Origin: Corticibacter populi
GTDB lineage: Bacteria > Pseudomonadota > Gammaproteobacteria > Burkholderiales > Burkholderiaceae_C
NCBI RefSeq assembly: GCF_004217315.1
Contig: NZ_SGWR01000002.1
Location: 364,414 to 428,413, forward strand
Direction of reading: 5' to 3'
DNA: 64,000 nucleotides
Numbering within the stretch: the stretch's first letter is position 1; each line of letters begins with the position of its first letter. Positions 42,559 to 51,200 of this stretch are shown piece by piece. The notes under the pieces are model-generated. The model was not told where the DNA came from, made no database searches, and was given only the letters and a program-made list of their open reading frames with translations. A program made the translations under genes and the position numbers.

Positions 42559-44397
42559 ATGCTCGATGAACTGCTGCCCTATTACGAGGAGGAACTGAGT
42601 GCGCTGCGCCAGCAGTCGCGGGCGTTCGCGGCACAATACCCGAAGATTGCCGCGCAACTGATGCTCGATGGCGAAGCCTGCGAGGATCCCCATGTCGAGC
42701 GCATGATCGAGTCGTTCGCCTTCCTGGCGGCACGCGTGCACAAGAAGCTCAACGACGACTTCCCGCAAATCAGTGCGGCACTGCTGGAAGTGCTCTACCC
42801 GCATTTCCTGCGGCCGGTGCCGTCCATGTCGATCGTGCAGTTGCTGCCGGCCGCCGGCGTGGACCTCAGCGGCGTGCAGACCGTGGCCAGAGGCACCATG
42901 CTGCTGACGCGTCCGATCAAGGGCATGCCGGTGCGCTTTCGCACGGCCTGGCCGGTCGAGGTCGCGCCCATGGAAGTGACACAGGCGCGCTGCGAGGCCT
43001 TGGAGCGCGGCGGCTTCGGCCCGGCCACGCCGGGCAATGCCTTTGCCACGGTGCGCATCCAGCTGAGCGCCTCGCCCGGCCAGAGTCTTGCCAAGCTCGG
43101 TCTGACACGGCTGCGCTTCCATCTCGATGGTGAAAGCGCCATCGTCCACGCCCTGCACGAGATCCTGCTGAGCAGCGTCGATCACATCAGCATCGCCGGA
43201 GCCGAGGACGCCGCGGCGCCGCTGCGACTCGATGCCAGTCACCTGCGCGGCGTCGGGCTGGACGAGGGCGAGGGCCTGCTCGAATACGGCGCCCGCTCCT
43301 TCGGCGGCTATCGCCTGCTGCAAGAGTACTTTGCGCTGCCGGAGAAGTTTCTGTTCATCGAGCTCGACGGGCTGGATCTCTCGCGCTTCGAGCGCCGCAT
43401 CGAGATCCGCCTGCACCTGCGTCCCTTCGGGCGGGCAGAGCGGCTGGCTCGACTGGAGACAGCCGTGCAGGCGAGCACCTTCCGGTTGCATTGCACCCCG
43501 GTGGTGAACCTGTTCACCCAGCAGGCCGAGCCGGTGCGGATCTCCCAGCAGGTGCACGAGTATCCGGTCATCCCGGACGTGCGCCGCCCGCTGGGGCTGG
43601 AGGTGTACTCCATCGACGCGGTGCGCCGCCACCGCCGGGGCGAAGGCAGCGAACAAGTGGGCACCTACGCGCCGCTGTATGCGATTGCCGCGCCAGGCGA
43701 CCCCGCCCGCGACGAGGACTCGGTGTGCTGGATGGCGCGCCGCAGCGCATCCCAGCAAGGCGGCGACGCCGGCACCGATGTGCACATCGCACTGGTGGAC
43801 CGTGCACTCGAGCCGCGCCTGCCGGTCGCCGACACCCTCTCCATCGCCTTGACCTGCACCAATCGGGACCTGCCGGCGCATCTGCCATTCGGCGGCGAAG
43901 ACAGCTTTCTGCAACTGGAGGAAGCGGGCGCCATCGCCAGCGCCAGACTGCTGCGCAAGCCCACCGCACCCTCGCGCGCGGCGCTGCGCCACGCCAGCCA
44001 GTGGAAGCTGATCTCGCACCTGGCGCTCAACCGCCTCTCGCTCGTCGATGGCGGACGCGAGGCACTGCAGGGCATTCTGGGGCTGTACGACTTCAGCGGC
44101 TCGGCCAGTCTGCGCAAGCAGATCGCGGGCATTGTCGACGTACGCAGCGAAGTCGCCACCCTGCAGGTCGGCCGCGCGCCGCGCCAGGCCTTCGTGCGCG
44201 GCACCGAGATCACCCTGACCTTCGACGAGGACCAGTACGTGGGCAGCGGCATCCATGTGCTGGCCCAGGTGCTGGACGTGTTCTTCGGCCTTTATTGCGC
44301 CGCCAATTCGTGGACGCGGCTGACCGTGCTCAGCCGCCAGCGCGAGATGCCGGTGGCGGTGTTTGCGCCCCGCTCGGGCGCGCAGCCATTGGTGTGA
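42559..44397 (+). CDS. tssF: T6SS baseplate protein TssF (VasA/ImpG)
   Basis: 612 residues. N-terminal signature MLDELLPYYEEELSALRQQS, AAQYPKIAAQLMLDGE, CEDPHVERMIESFAFLAARV, and LYPHFLRPVPSMSI; C-terminal part ends HVLAQVLDVFFGLYCAANSW and LTVLSRQRE. TssF forms the baseplate wedge with TssG, TssE and TssK in the cytoplasm. First gene of a five- or six-gene unit, tssF-tssG-tssH-vgrG-LysM-51201 gene, with spacings from a 10-bp overlap to 24 bp. Confidence 0.94.
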   Translation: MLDELLPYYEEELSALRQQSRAFAAQYPKIAAQLMLDGEACEDPHVERMIESFAFLAARVHKKLNDDFPQISAALLEVLYPHFLRPVPSMSIVQLLPAAGVDLSGVQTVARGTMLLTRPIKGMPVRFRTAWPVEVAPMEVTQARCEALERGGFGPATPGNAFATVRIQLSASPGQSLAKLGLTRLRFHLDGESAIVHALHEILLSSVDHISIAGAEDAAAPLRLDASHLRGVGLDEGEGLLEYGARSFGGYRLLQEYFALPEKFLFIELDGLDLSRFERRIEIRLHLRPFGRAERLARLETAVQASTFRLHCTPVVNLFTQQAEPVRISQQVHEYPVIPDVRRPLGLEVYSIDAVRRHRRGEGSEQVGTYAPLYAIAAPGDPARDEDSVCWMARRSASQQGGDAGTDVHIALVDRALEPRLPVADTLSIALTCTNRDLPAHLPFGGEDSFLQLEEAGAIASARLLRKPTAPSRAALRHASQWKLISHLALNRLSLVDGGREALQGILGLYDFSGSASLRKQIAGIVDVRSEVATLQVGRAPRQAFVRGTEITLTFDEDQYVGSGIHVLAQVLDVFFGLYCAANSWTRLTVLSRQREMPVAVFAPRSGAQPLV

Positions 44398-44403
44398 CCG
44401 GGC

Positions 44404-45528
44404 ATGCCGCGCCAACCCGATGCCCCCTTGCAACGGCTGCTGCGGCAGCCGGAAGTCTTCGGCTTCTTCCAGGCCGTGCGGCTGCTGGTGCTGGCGCGAC
44501 AGCGGCCGCACGGCCTGGAAGAAGGGCTGGCACGAGCCAGCGACGCCGCGGTGCGGCTGGGCGCGTACGCATCGATGGCCTTCCCGGCCGCGGAAATCCA
44601 AAGCCTGCACCTCATGGAAGAGGCGGGGCCGCCGCAGTTGCGCGTCAACTTCCTGGGCCTGTACGGCCCCAGCGGGGTACTGCCCAGCCATTACACGCAA
44701 TGGCTGATGCGGCAACGGCAGCAGCGCAACGAGGGCGCCGCCGCATTCCTGGACATCTTCAACCACCGTGCGCTGCTGCTCTTCTGGCTGGCCTGGGCTC
44801 GGCACAACCCGGCGGTGATGCAGGAGCTGGCGGATACCAGCGGCATCGTGCACCACGTGTATGACCTCATCGGCATGGGCACACCGGGCCTGCTGCCGGG
44901 CCGATCGGCGCGGCAGCAGGCCCGGACACCAGCGCACGGCCAGGCCGGCACGCCAGCCGCCGCCGCGCCCTCCGGCTGTCCACCCGCCGATGCACTGGGC
45001 TACTACAGCGGCCTGATCGGCCAGCGCCCACACGGCAGCACGGCCATGGCACAAATCATTGGCGACTACTGCGGCGTGCCCGCCAGCGCCCAGCCCTGCC
45101 TGGGCACCTGGCAGCCGGTGCCGCAGCGCTCGCGGCTCGGCAGTGCTTCCGCGAAGCTGGGCCAATCGGCGCTGCTCGGCAGCCGCTACTGGGACCGCCA
45201 GGCCACGCTGCGGCTGCGCCTGGGGCCCCTCAGCCAGGCACAGTTCGAGGCGTTGCTGCCGCACCGGCCGAAGTTGGTCAAGGCGGTGGCACTGGCGCGG
45301 TTCATGAGCGCAATGGCACCCGATCTGCGCCTGCAGCTGCGACTGGCCGCCCGCGAAGTGCCGGCGCTGCGGCTGCAGGCGCCCCCCGGGACAGCCGCCC
45401 CTGCCTCGCCGCCCTCGCCACCGGCCCGCCTGGGCTGGAACACCTGGCTGGCGGGCCGCCGCAAGACCACACCGGCCGATGACTGCGAATTCCACTTTCC
45501 CGCAACCGGAGCCCCGCCATGGCGCTGA
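44404..45528 (+). CDS. tssG: T6SS baseplate protein TssG (VasB/ImpH)
   Basis: 374 residues. TssG features: LLRQPEVFGFFQAVRLLVLA near the start, NFLGLYGPSGVLPSHYTQWL, FLDIFNHRALLLFWLAWARH, and LGQSALLGSRYWDRQATLRL. An Ala/Gly/Arg-rich stretch (about residues 165-200) and a proline-rich C-terminal tail are additions. Partner of TssF; its gene follows tssF by 6 bp and overlaps the start of tssH by 10 bp. Confidence 0.92.
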   Translation: MPRQPDAPLQRLLRQPEVFGFFQAVRLLVLARQRPHGLEEGLARASDAAVRLGAYASMAFPAAEIQSLHLMEEAGPPQLRVNFLGLYGPSGVLPSHYTQWLMRQRQQRNEGAAAFLDIFNHRALLLFWLAWARHNPAVMQELADTSGIVHHVYDLIGMGTPGLLPGRSARQQARTPAHGQAGTPAAAAPSGCPPADALGYYSGLIGQRPHGSTAMAQIIGDYCGVPASAQPCLGTWQPVPQRSRLGSASAKLGQSALLGSRYWDRQATLRLRLGPLSQAQFEALLPHRPKLVKAVALARFMSAMAPDLRLQLRLAAREVPALRLQAPPGTAAPASPPSPPARLGWNTWLAGRRKTTPADDCEFHFPATGAPPWR

Positions 45529-48182
45529 ACCTCAACCTGCATGCGCTGGTCGCGCGCATGAACCCCACCACCCGCAACGCGCTGGAAGCCGCTGCAGGCC
45601 TTTGCCTCTCGCGCGGTCACCAGGAGGTGGACATCGAGCACGTGCTGCTCAAACTGCTCGAACACGAGAACACCGACGTGCAACGCATCCTGCGCCAGTT
45701 CGAGATCGGCCGCGCGCAGCTCGAACGCGAGCTCGACCGCAGCCTGGCCACCTTCAAGGGCGGCAGCGGCCGCACGCCGGTGCTCTCCGAGCGGCTGCCG
45801 ATGTGGCTGGCGAGCGCCTGGCTGCTGGCTTCGGTGCAATTCGGCCAGGCCCGCATCCGCAGCGGCCACCTGCTGGCCGCCCTGCTGGCCGATGCGGCAC
45901 TGCGCCGCGCCATTGCCGCACCCCTGCCGGCGCTGGCGGCCATCAACGTGGAGGGGCTGCTGCAGGACTTGCCGGCCATCACCGCCGGCTCGATCGAAGC
46001 AGCCGAAGCACCGGCGCTGGCCGAAGGCGGCCCAGCCACCGCCGGCGGCGGCGCAGACGCTGGCAACGCCGCCACCGGTGCGCCTGGAGCCACGCCCCAT
46101 CTGGACAAGTACTGCACCAATCTCACCCAGCGCGCCCGCACGGGTGCGCTCGATCCGGTGCTGGGGCGCGATGCGGAAGTGCGCCTGATGGTGGACATCC
46201 TCACGCGCCGCCGCCAGAACAACCCCATCCTCACCGGCGAGCCGGGCGTGGGCAAGACGGCGGTGGTCGAAGGCCTGGCCGCGCGCATCGCCGCTGGCGA
46301 CGTGCCACCGGCCATCGCCAACGTCGAACTCTACACGCTGGACCTGGGCCTGCTGCAGGCCGGCGCCAGCGTCAAGGGCGAGTTCGAAAACCGGCTCAAG
46401 GGCGTGATCGACGAGGTCAAGAAAAGCGCCACGCCCATCATCATGTTCATCGACGAGGCACACACATTGATCGGCGCGGGCGGCCAGGCCGGGCAGAACG
46501 ACGCCGCCAACCTGCTCAAGCCCGCGCTGGCACGCGGCGAGATGCGCACCATCGCCGCCACCACCTGGAGCGAGTACAAGAAATACTTCGAGAAGGACCC
46601 GGCGCTGGCACGGCGTTTCCAGGTCGTGAAGGTCGAGGAGCCGGACGATGCGACCGCCGTGACCATGCTGCGCGGCGTGGTGCCGGCGATGGCGGCACAC
46701 CACGGCGTGCGCATCCTCGGCGAGGCCGTGCGCGACGCCGTCAAGCTCTCGGCCCGCTATGTCACAGGCCGCCAGTTGCCCGACAAGGCCGTGAGCGTGC
46801 TCGACACCGCCTGCGCGCGCATTGCCATCACCCAGAACGCCAGTCCGGCCGCGCTGGAGGCGCTGGGCCGCGCGCTGGACGACCTGGCCGCCGAGCGCGC
46901 CATGCTGGCGCGGGAGCAGGCCAGCGGCAGCGACCATGGCGAGGCCCTGGCCGCCATCGAGCAGCGCAGCGGGCAGCTCGCCACCGAGCGGGAGGCGCTG
47001 CAGACACGCTGGCAACAGGAGCAGGCGCTGGTGCGCCAGCTGCAGCAACAGCTCGACGCCGTGGAAGCCGCGGAACCCGGCAGCGCCGCGCATGCCGGCG
47101 CGCTGCAGACCCTGCAGGCCACGCGCGCCGCACTGCAGGCCGCCCAGGGCGAACTGCCCATGGTGCTGCCGCTGGTCGATGGCCATGCGGTGGCGCAGGT
47201 GATCGCCAGCTGGACCGGCATTCCGCTCGGGCGCATGCTGGCCGACGAGGTGCAGACCATCCTGCACCTGGAGCAGGCGCTGGGCGAGCGCGTGATCGGC
47301 CAGGACCACGCCCTTGCCGCCATCGCGCAGCGCGTGCGCACCTCGCGCGCCAACCTGGAAGATCCGAACAAGCCCAAGGGCGTGTTCCTGCTGGTGGGCA
47401 CCAGCGGCGTGGGCAAGACGGAAACCGCCATCGCGCTGGCCGACACGCTCTATGGCGGGGAGCGCAACATGGTCACCATCAACATGAGCGAGTACCAGGA
47501 GGCGCACACCGTCTCCAGCCTCAAGGGCTCGCCGCCCGGCTATGTCGGCTATGGCGAAGGCGGCGTGCTGACCGAGGCGGTGCGCCGCCGCCCCTACAGC
47601 GTGGTGCTGCTCGACGAGGTGGAAAAGGCCCACCCGGACGTGCTGGAGCTGTTCTTCCAGGTCTTCGACAAGGGCGTGATGGAAGACGGCGAAGGCCGCG
47701 AGATCGATTTTCGCAACACCCTGATCCTGCTGACCTCCAACGCCGGCACCGACACCATCATGCAGGCCTGCCTGGGCGCGCCGCAGGTGCCGTCCACCGA
47801 GGCGCTGCTGGAGCTGCTGCGCCCCGGTCTGCAGGAAGTCTTCAAGCCCGCATTCCTCGGGCGCTGCACCGTCATTCCCTATTACCCGCTGCAAGATGCC
47901 AAGCTGCGCCACATCGCCCGCCTCAAGCTCGGCAAGATCGCCCGGCGCATCCAGGCCAACCATGGCGCGGCCTTCGAGTGGGACGAGGCGGTGGTCGAGG
48001 CCGTGACGGCGCGCAGCACCGAGGTCGACTCCGGCGCGCGCGCCATCGACGGCATTCTCAACGGCGGCCTGCTGCCGCAGATCGCCACCGAGGTACTGGC
48101 ACGCATGGCCGCACGCGAGCCGGTGCGCCGCATCCGCGCCGCGCTCGATGCGGGCGGACAGATCGTCTTCGCCATCGAGTAG
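45519..48182 (+). CDS. clpV: T6SS ATPase ClpV (TssH)
   Basis: 887 residues, the ClpV size. Clp N-domain with [23 protein letters not shown]1 Walker A GEPGVGKT (about 240-247) and Walker [11 protein letters not shown]; middle coiled-coil; AAA2 Walker A GTSGVGKT (about 627-634), Walker [14 protein letters not shown], and arginine-finger region [14 protein letters not shown]. ClpV hexamers disassemble contracted TssB/TssC sheaths to recycle them. It overlaps tssG and is followed after 11 bp by vgrG. Confidence 0.95.
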   Translation: MALNLNLHALVARMNPTTRNALEAAAGLCLSRGHQEVDIEHVLLKLLEHENTDVQRILRQFEIGRAQLERELDRSLATFKGGSGRTPVLSERLPMWLASAWLLASVQFGQARIRSGHLLAALLADAALRRAIAAPLPALAAINVEGLLQDLPAITAGSIEAAEAPALAEGGPATAGGGADAGNAATGAPGATPHLDKYCTNLTQRARTGALDPVLGRDAEVRLMVDILTRRRQNNPILTGEPGVGKTAVVEGLAARIAAGDVPPAIANVELYTLDLGLLQAGASVKGEFENRLKGVIDEVKKSATPIIMFIDEAHTLIGAGGQAGQNDAANLLKPALARGEMRTIAATTWSEYKKYFEKDPALARRFQVVKVEEPDDATAVTMLRGVVPAMAAHHGVRILGEAVRDAVKLSARYVTGRQLPDKAVSVLDTACARIAITQNASPAALEALGRALDDLAAERAMLAREQASGSDHGEALAAIEQRSGQLATEREALQTRWQQEQALVRQLQQQLDAVEAAEPGSAAHAGALQTLQATRAALQAAQGELPMVLPLVDGHAVAQVIASWTGIPLGRMLADEVQTILHLEQALGERVIGQDHALAAIAQRVRTSRANLEDPNKPKGVFLLVGTSGVGKTETAIALADTLYGGERNMVTINMSEYQEAHTVSSLKGSPPGYVGYGEGGVLTEAVRRRPYSVVLLDEVEKAHPDVLELFFQVFDKGVMEDGEGREIDFRNTLILLTSNAGTDTIMQACLGAPQVPSTEALLELLRPGLQEVFKPAFLGRCTVIPYYPLQDAKLRHIARLKLGKIARRIQANHGAAFEWDEAVVEAVTARSTEVDSGARAIDGILNGGLLPQIATEVLARMAAREPVRRIRAALDAGGQIVFAIE

Positions 48183-48193
48183 GACGCGCGACC

Positions 48194-50539
48194 ATGGCCC
48201 AGACCACCGACGCACGCCTCTTCAGCCTGCGCACCGCGCTGGCGGACGATACCCTGCTGGTCGCGCGCTTCCGCGGCGAGGAGGCGCTCTCGCGCCTCTA
48301 CCGCTTCGAGCTGGAACTGGCCTCCGACCGCCCCGACATTGACGCGCTGGAGCTGATCGGCAAACCCGCGCACTTGCTCTGTGAGCGCGACGGCACGCAC
48401 GAAGACGGCCTGGAGGACCGCGTATGGAGCGGCTTCGTCTGCGCCTTCAGCCGCACCGGCCAGACCAGCCTGCAGCACGAAAGCGAGAACACGCAGACCT
48501 TCTACCGCATGGAAATCGTGCCCTGGCTCTGGTTCATGCAGCACCACGAGGATTCACGCATCTTCCAGAACCTCGCCGTGCCCGACATCGTCGAGAAGCT
48601 GTTCGAGGAGTTCGGCTACGCCGACTACGAGCTCAAGCTCAACGCCAGCTATGCGCCGCTGGTGCACTGCACGCAGTACCGGGAAAGCGTGTTCCAGTTC
48701 ATCAGCCGGCTGCTGGAGCAGGCAGGCATCCACTGGTTCTTCCGCCACGACGAGCAGGGCGTGATGCTGGTGTTGACCGACCACGCCGGCAGCCACCCGC
48801 CCCTTGGGGCCGAGGACGATGCGCTGCGCTTTCACGAACAAGACATGAGCGCCGGCATCGACACCGTCACCGGCCTGGCGCGCGCGCAGGAACTGCGCAC
48901 CGGCCGCATCGCGCTCAACGACTACAACTTCGAGCGTCCCGGCATCGACCTGCAGGTCGGTCTCGACTCGGTGGTGCATGCCGGCGACAACGCCGACTAC
49001 GAACGCTACATCCACCCCGGCGGCTACGAGGACCGCGACGGCGGCGACCAGATCGCCCGCCTGTTGATAGAGGCCGAGGAAGCCCGCCACGAGACCCTGC
49101 ACGGCCAAAGCCATGCGCGGCGCATGGGCGCGGGCCTGACCTTCACGCTGGAAGACCATCCGCAGGATGCGCTCAACCAGCGCTACCTCATCACCGGCGT
49201 CACGCACGAGGGCAGCAACAACCTCGGCGGCGCAGCCGGCGGCGAGGCAGGTGACTACCGCAACGACTTTGCCGTGCTGCCGCTGCGCGTGCCCTACCGG
49301 GCGCCGCTGGCCACGCCACGCCCGCGCATCGCCGGCCCCCAGACCGCCGTGGTCGCCGGCCCCGATGGCGAGGAGATCTACACCGACCCCTACGGCCGCG
49401 TCAAGCTGCACTTCTTCTGGGACCGCCGCAGCCGCCGCAACGACAAAAGCTCCTGCTGGGTGCGCGTGGCACAAATGTGGGCAGGCCGCCAATGGGGCGC
49501 GATGTGCATCCCGCGCATCGGCCAGGAAGTCGTGGTCGAATTCCTCGAAGGCGACCCGGATCGCCCGCTGGTGACCGGCACGCTCTACAACGGCGATAAC
49601 CTGCCGCCCTACGCGCTGCCGGGCCACGCCACCGTCACCACGCTCAAGAGCCAGTCCAGCAAGGGCGGCAAGGGCTTCAACGAGTTGCGCTTCGAGGACA
49701 AGGCCGATGCGGAACAAGTCTTCCTGCATGCGCAGAAGGATCTGGACCTGCGCGTCCTCAACGATGCCCGCAGCTGGGTCGGGCAGGACGCGCACCGCAT
49801 CGTGCAGCGCGACGCGGTCAGCGAAATCCATCGTGACCAGTCCGGCTACATCAAGCGCGACCGGATCACCGAGGTCGGCCGCGACGATGCGCTCACCGTC
49901 CACGGCAAACAGGCGATTGCCGTCGGCGGCTCGCGCTCGCTGAAGGTCGATGGCGCCGTCGGCGACGCCTTTGCCTCGCACAGCGAGAGCGTGCAAAGCG
50001 ACTACTACCTCAACGCCGGCACCAATGTCGTCATCGAGGCGGGCGCGATGATCACGCTGAAGGTGGCCGGCAGCTCCATCACGCTCTCGGCCGCGGGCGT
50101 GACCATCGACGGACCGCTGGTGGGCATCAACAGCGGCGGCGCCCCCGGCGCAGGCATGGCCGCCTCGCTGGTGCCGCCCGCCGGAGTGCTCACCGCGTCC
50201 GTGGCCGATCTGGCCGAGCCGGGCCAGATCGGCCGCGACCCCGGCGCCGCCCACTCGCCACTGGCGCGCATGCGCGGCGCCAGGCCGCCCGAGCGCGCCA
50301 CCAGCCACGACCCTGGCAGCGCGGCCAACAAGGACAAGCCGCACACCATCGAAATCCTGCTCAACGATGAAAAAGGCGACCCGGTGGCTGGCGAGCCGGT
50401 GCGCATCGAACTGCCCGACGGCTCCATCAGCAACGGCAGCACCGACGAGCAGGGCCTGCTCAAGGTGACCGGCATCGATGCAGGCAACTGCACCATCCGT
50501 TTCCCCAACCTCGACGACAACGCCTGGGAGGAAGCCTGA
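48194..50539 (+). CDS. vgrG: VgrG (TssI) spike protein with C-terminal beta-domain
   Basis: 781 residues from the ATG at 48194. The gp27-like part contains LYRFELELAS, SFVFQFISRLLEQAGI-like sequence (ESVFQFISRLLEQAG) and WFFRHDEQGVMLVLTD; the gp5 OB-fold shows YTDPYGRVKLHFFWDRR, SCWVRVAQMWAG and VVVEFLEGDPDRPLVTG; the needle follows with FNELRFEDKA and repeated YIKRD/GKQAI-type motifs. After about residue 660 a linker leads to a small transthyretin-like domain (IEILLNDEKGDPVAGEPVRI, DEQGLLKVTGID). That extension is not a known toxin and more likely docks an effector or adaptor, such as the products of the next two genes. Confidence 0.93.
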   Translation: MAQTTDARLFSLRTALADDTLLVARFRGEEALSRLYRFELELASDRPDIDALELIGKPAHLLCERDGTHEDGLEDRVWSGFVCAFSRTGQTSLQHESENTQTFYRMEIVPWLWFMQHHEDSRIFQNLAVPDIVEKLFEEFGYADYELKLNASYAPLVHCTQYRESVFQFISRLLEQAGIHWFFRHDEQGVMLVLTDHAGSHPPLGAEDDALRFHEQDMSAGIDTVTGLARAQELRTGRIALNDYNFERPGIDLQVGLDSVVHAGDNADYERYIHPGGYEDRDGGDQIARLLIEAEEARHETLHGQSHARRMGAGLTFTLEDHPQDALNQRYLITGVTHEGSNNLGGAAGGEAGDYRNDFAVLPLRVPYRAPLATPRPRIAGPQTAVVAGPDGEEIYTDPYGRVKLHFFWDRRSRRNDKSSCWVRVAQMWAGRQWGAMCIPRIGQEVVVEFLEGDPDRPLVTGTLYNGDNLPPYALPGHATVTTLKSQSSKGGKGFNELRFEDKADAEQVFLHAQKDLDLRVLNDARSWVGQDAHRIVQRDAVSEIHRDQSGYIKRDRITEVGRDDALTVHGKQAIAVGGSRSLKVDGAVGDAFASHSESVQSDYYLNAGTNVVIEAGAMITLKVAGSSITLSAAGVTIDGPLVGINSGGAPGAGMAASLVPPAGVLTASVADLAEPGQIGRDPGAAHSPLARMRGARPPERATSHDPGSAANKDKPHTIEILLNDEKGDPVAGEPVRIELPDGSISNGSTDEQGLLKVTGIDAGNCTIRFPNLDDNAWEEA

Positions 50540-50540
50540 C

Positions 50541-51176
50541 ATGCGCGAGGACACCGGCCGCAACCACACCATCGCCAGCGGCGACAGCATCACCGCCATC
50601 GCGCGCGAGAACGGCTACCTCTGGAGCACGCTCTGGGACCACCCGCGCAACGCCGCGCTGCGGCAGAAACGCCAGAACCCCAACCAGCTCGTTGCCGGCG
50701 ATGCGCTCTACCTGCCGGCCAAGGGCGGCAAATCGGTCAGCAAGCCCGTTGATGCGCGGCATGCCTTCAAGCTGCGCGGCGAGCCGACGCGCTTGCAGCT
50801 GCAGCTCAAATGCCTGGGCGAGCCGCGCGCCAACGAGGCTTACACCATCAGCTGGGGCGACCAGGTGGTGCATGGCAGCACCGACGGCCAGGGGCGCATC
50901 GACGAGACGCTGGCAGCCCAGGTGCGCAGCGTCACGCTGCAACTCGACGGCGGCGCCGAAAGCTACACCCTGGCCGTCGGCGAGCTCGAGCCCGTCAGCG
51001 AACTGCGCGGCCTGCAGCAACGTCTGACCAACCTCGGCCACGGCCGGTGCGGCAGTGGCGAACTGGACGATGCCACCCGAGCCGCCCTGCTGTCCTTCCA
51101 GCGCGCCGAAGCGCTGCAGGAAACCGGCGAACCCGATGCCGCCACCCGCGCCCTGCTGGAACAACGACATGGCTGA
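50541..51176 (+). CDS. LysM and peptidoglycan-binding-domain protein, VgrG-linked
   Basis: 211 residues, starting one base after the vgrG stop (GGAGG upstream). A LysM-type N-terminal domain (HTIASGDSITAIARENGY, NPNQLVAGDALYLP) is followed by a central beta-rich domain (YTISWGDQVVHGSTDGQG) and a C-terminal PG_binding_1-like helical repeat (LRGLQQRLTNLGHGRCGSGE, TRAALLSFQRAEAL). There is no signal peptide, so it may travel on the T6SS spike. LysM/PGBD proteins next to vgrG often accompany effectors as carriers or wall-binding modules. The central domain resembles the VgrG C-terminal extension in its DGQG turn. Confidence 0.78.
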   Translation: MREDTGRNHTIASGDSITAIARENGYLWSTLWDHPRNAALRQKRQNPNQLVAGDALYLPAKGGKSVSKPVDARHAFKLRGEPTRLQLQLKCLGEPRANEAYTISWGDQVVHGSTDGQGRIDETLAAQVRSVTLQLDGGAESYTLAVGELEPVSELRGLQQRLTNLGHGRCGSGELDDATRAALLSFQRAEALQETGEPDAATRALLEQRHG

Positions 51177-51200
51177 GCGCCCGCACGCAGGAGAGACGAC

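Noticed and set aside
42475..45495. Open frame of 1006 codons on the minus strand
   Set aside because: Antisense to tssF and tssG, which have clear family motifs; no start site or motif of its own.
45186..48215. Open frame of 1009 codons on the minus strand
   Set aside because: Antisense to clpV; shadow frame in G+C-rich DNA.
45479..50539. Giant 1686-codon + frame covering clpV and vgrG
   Set aside because: Up to 48193 it is out of frame with clpV and is meaningless; only the part from the ATG at 48194 is VgrG.
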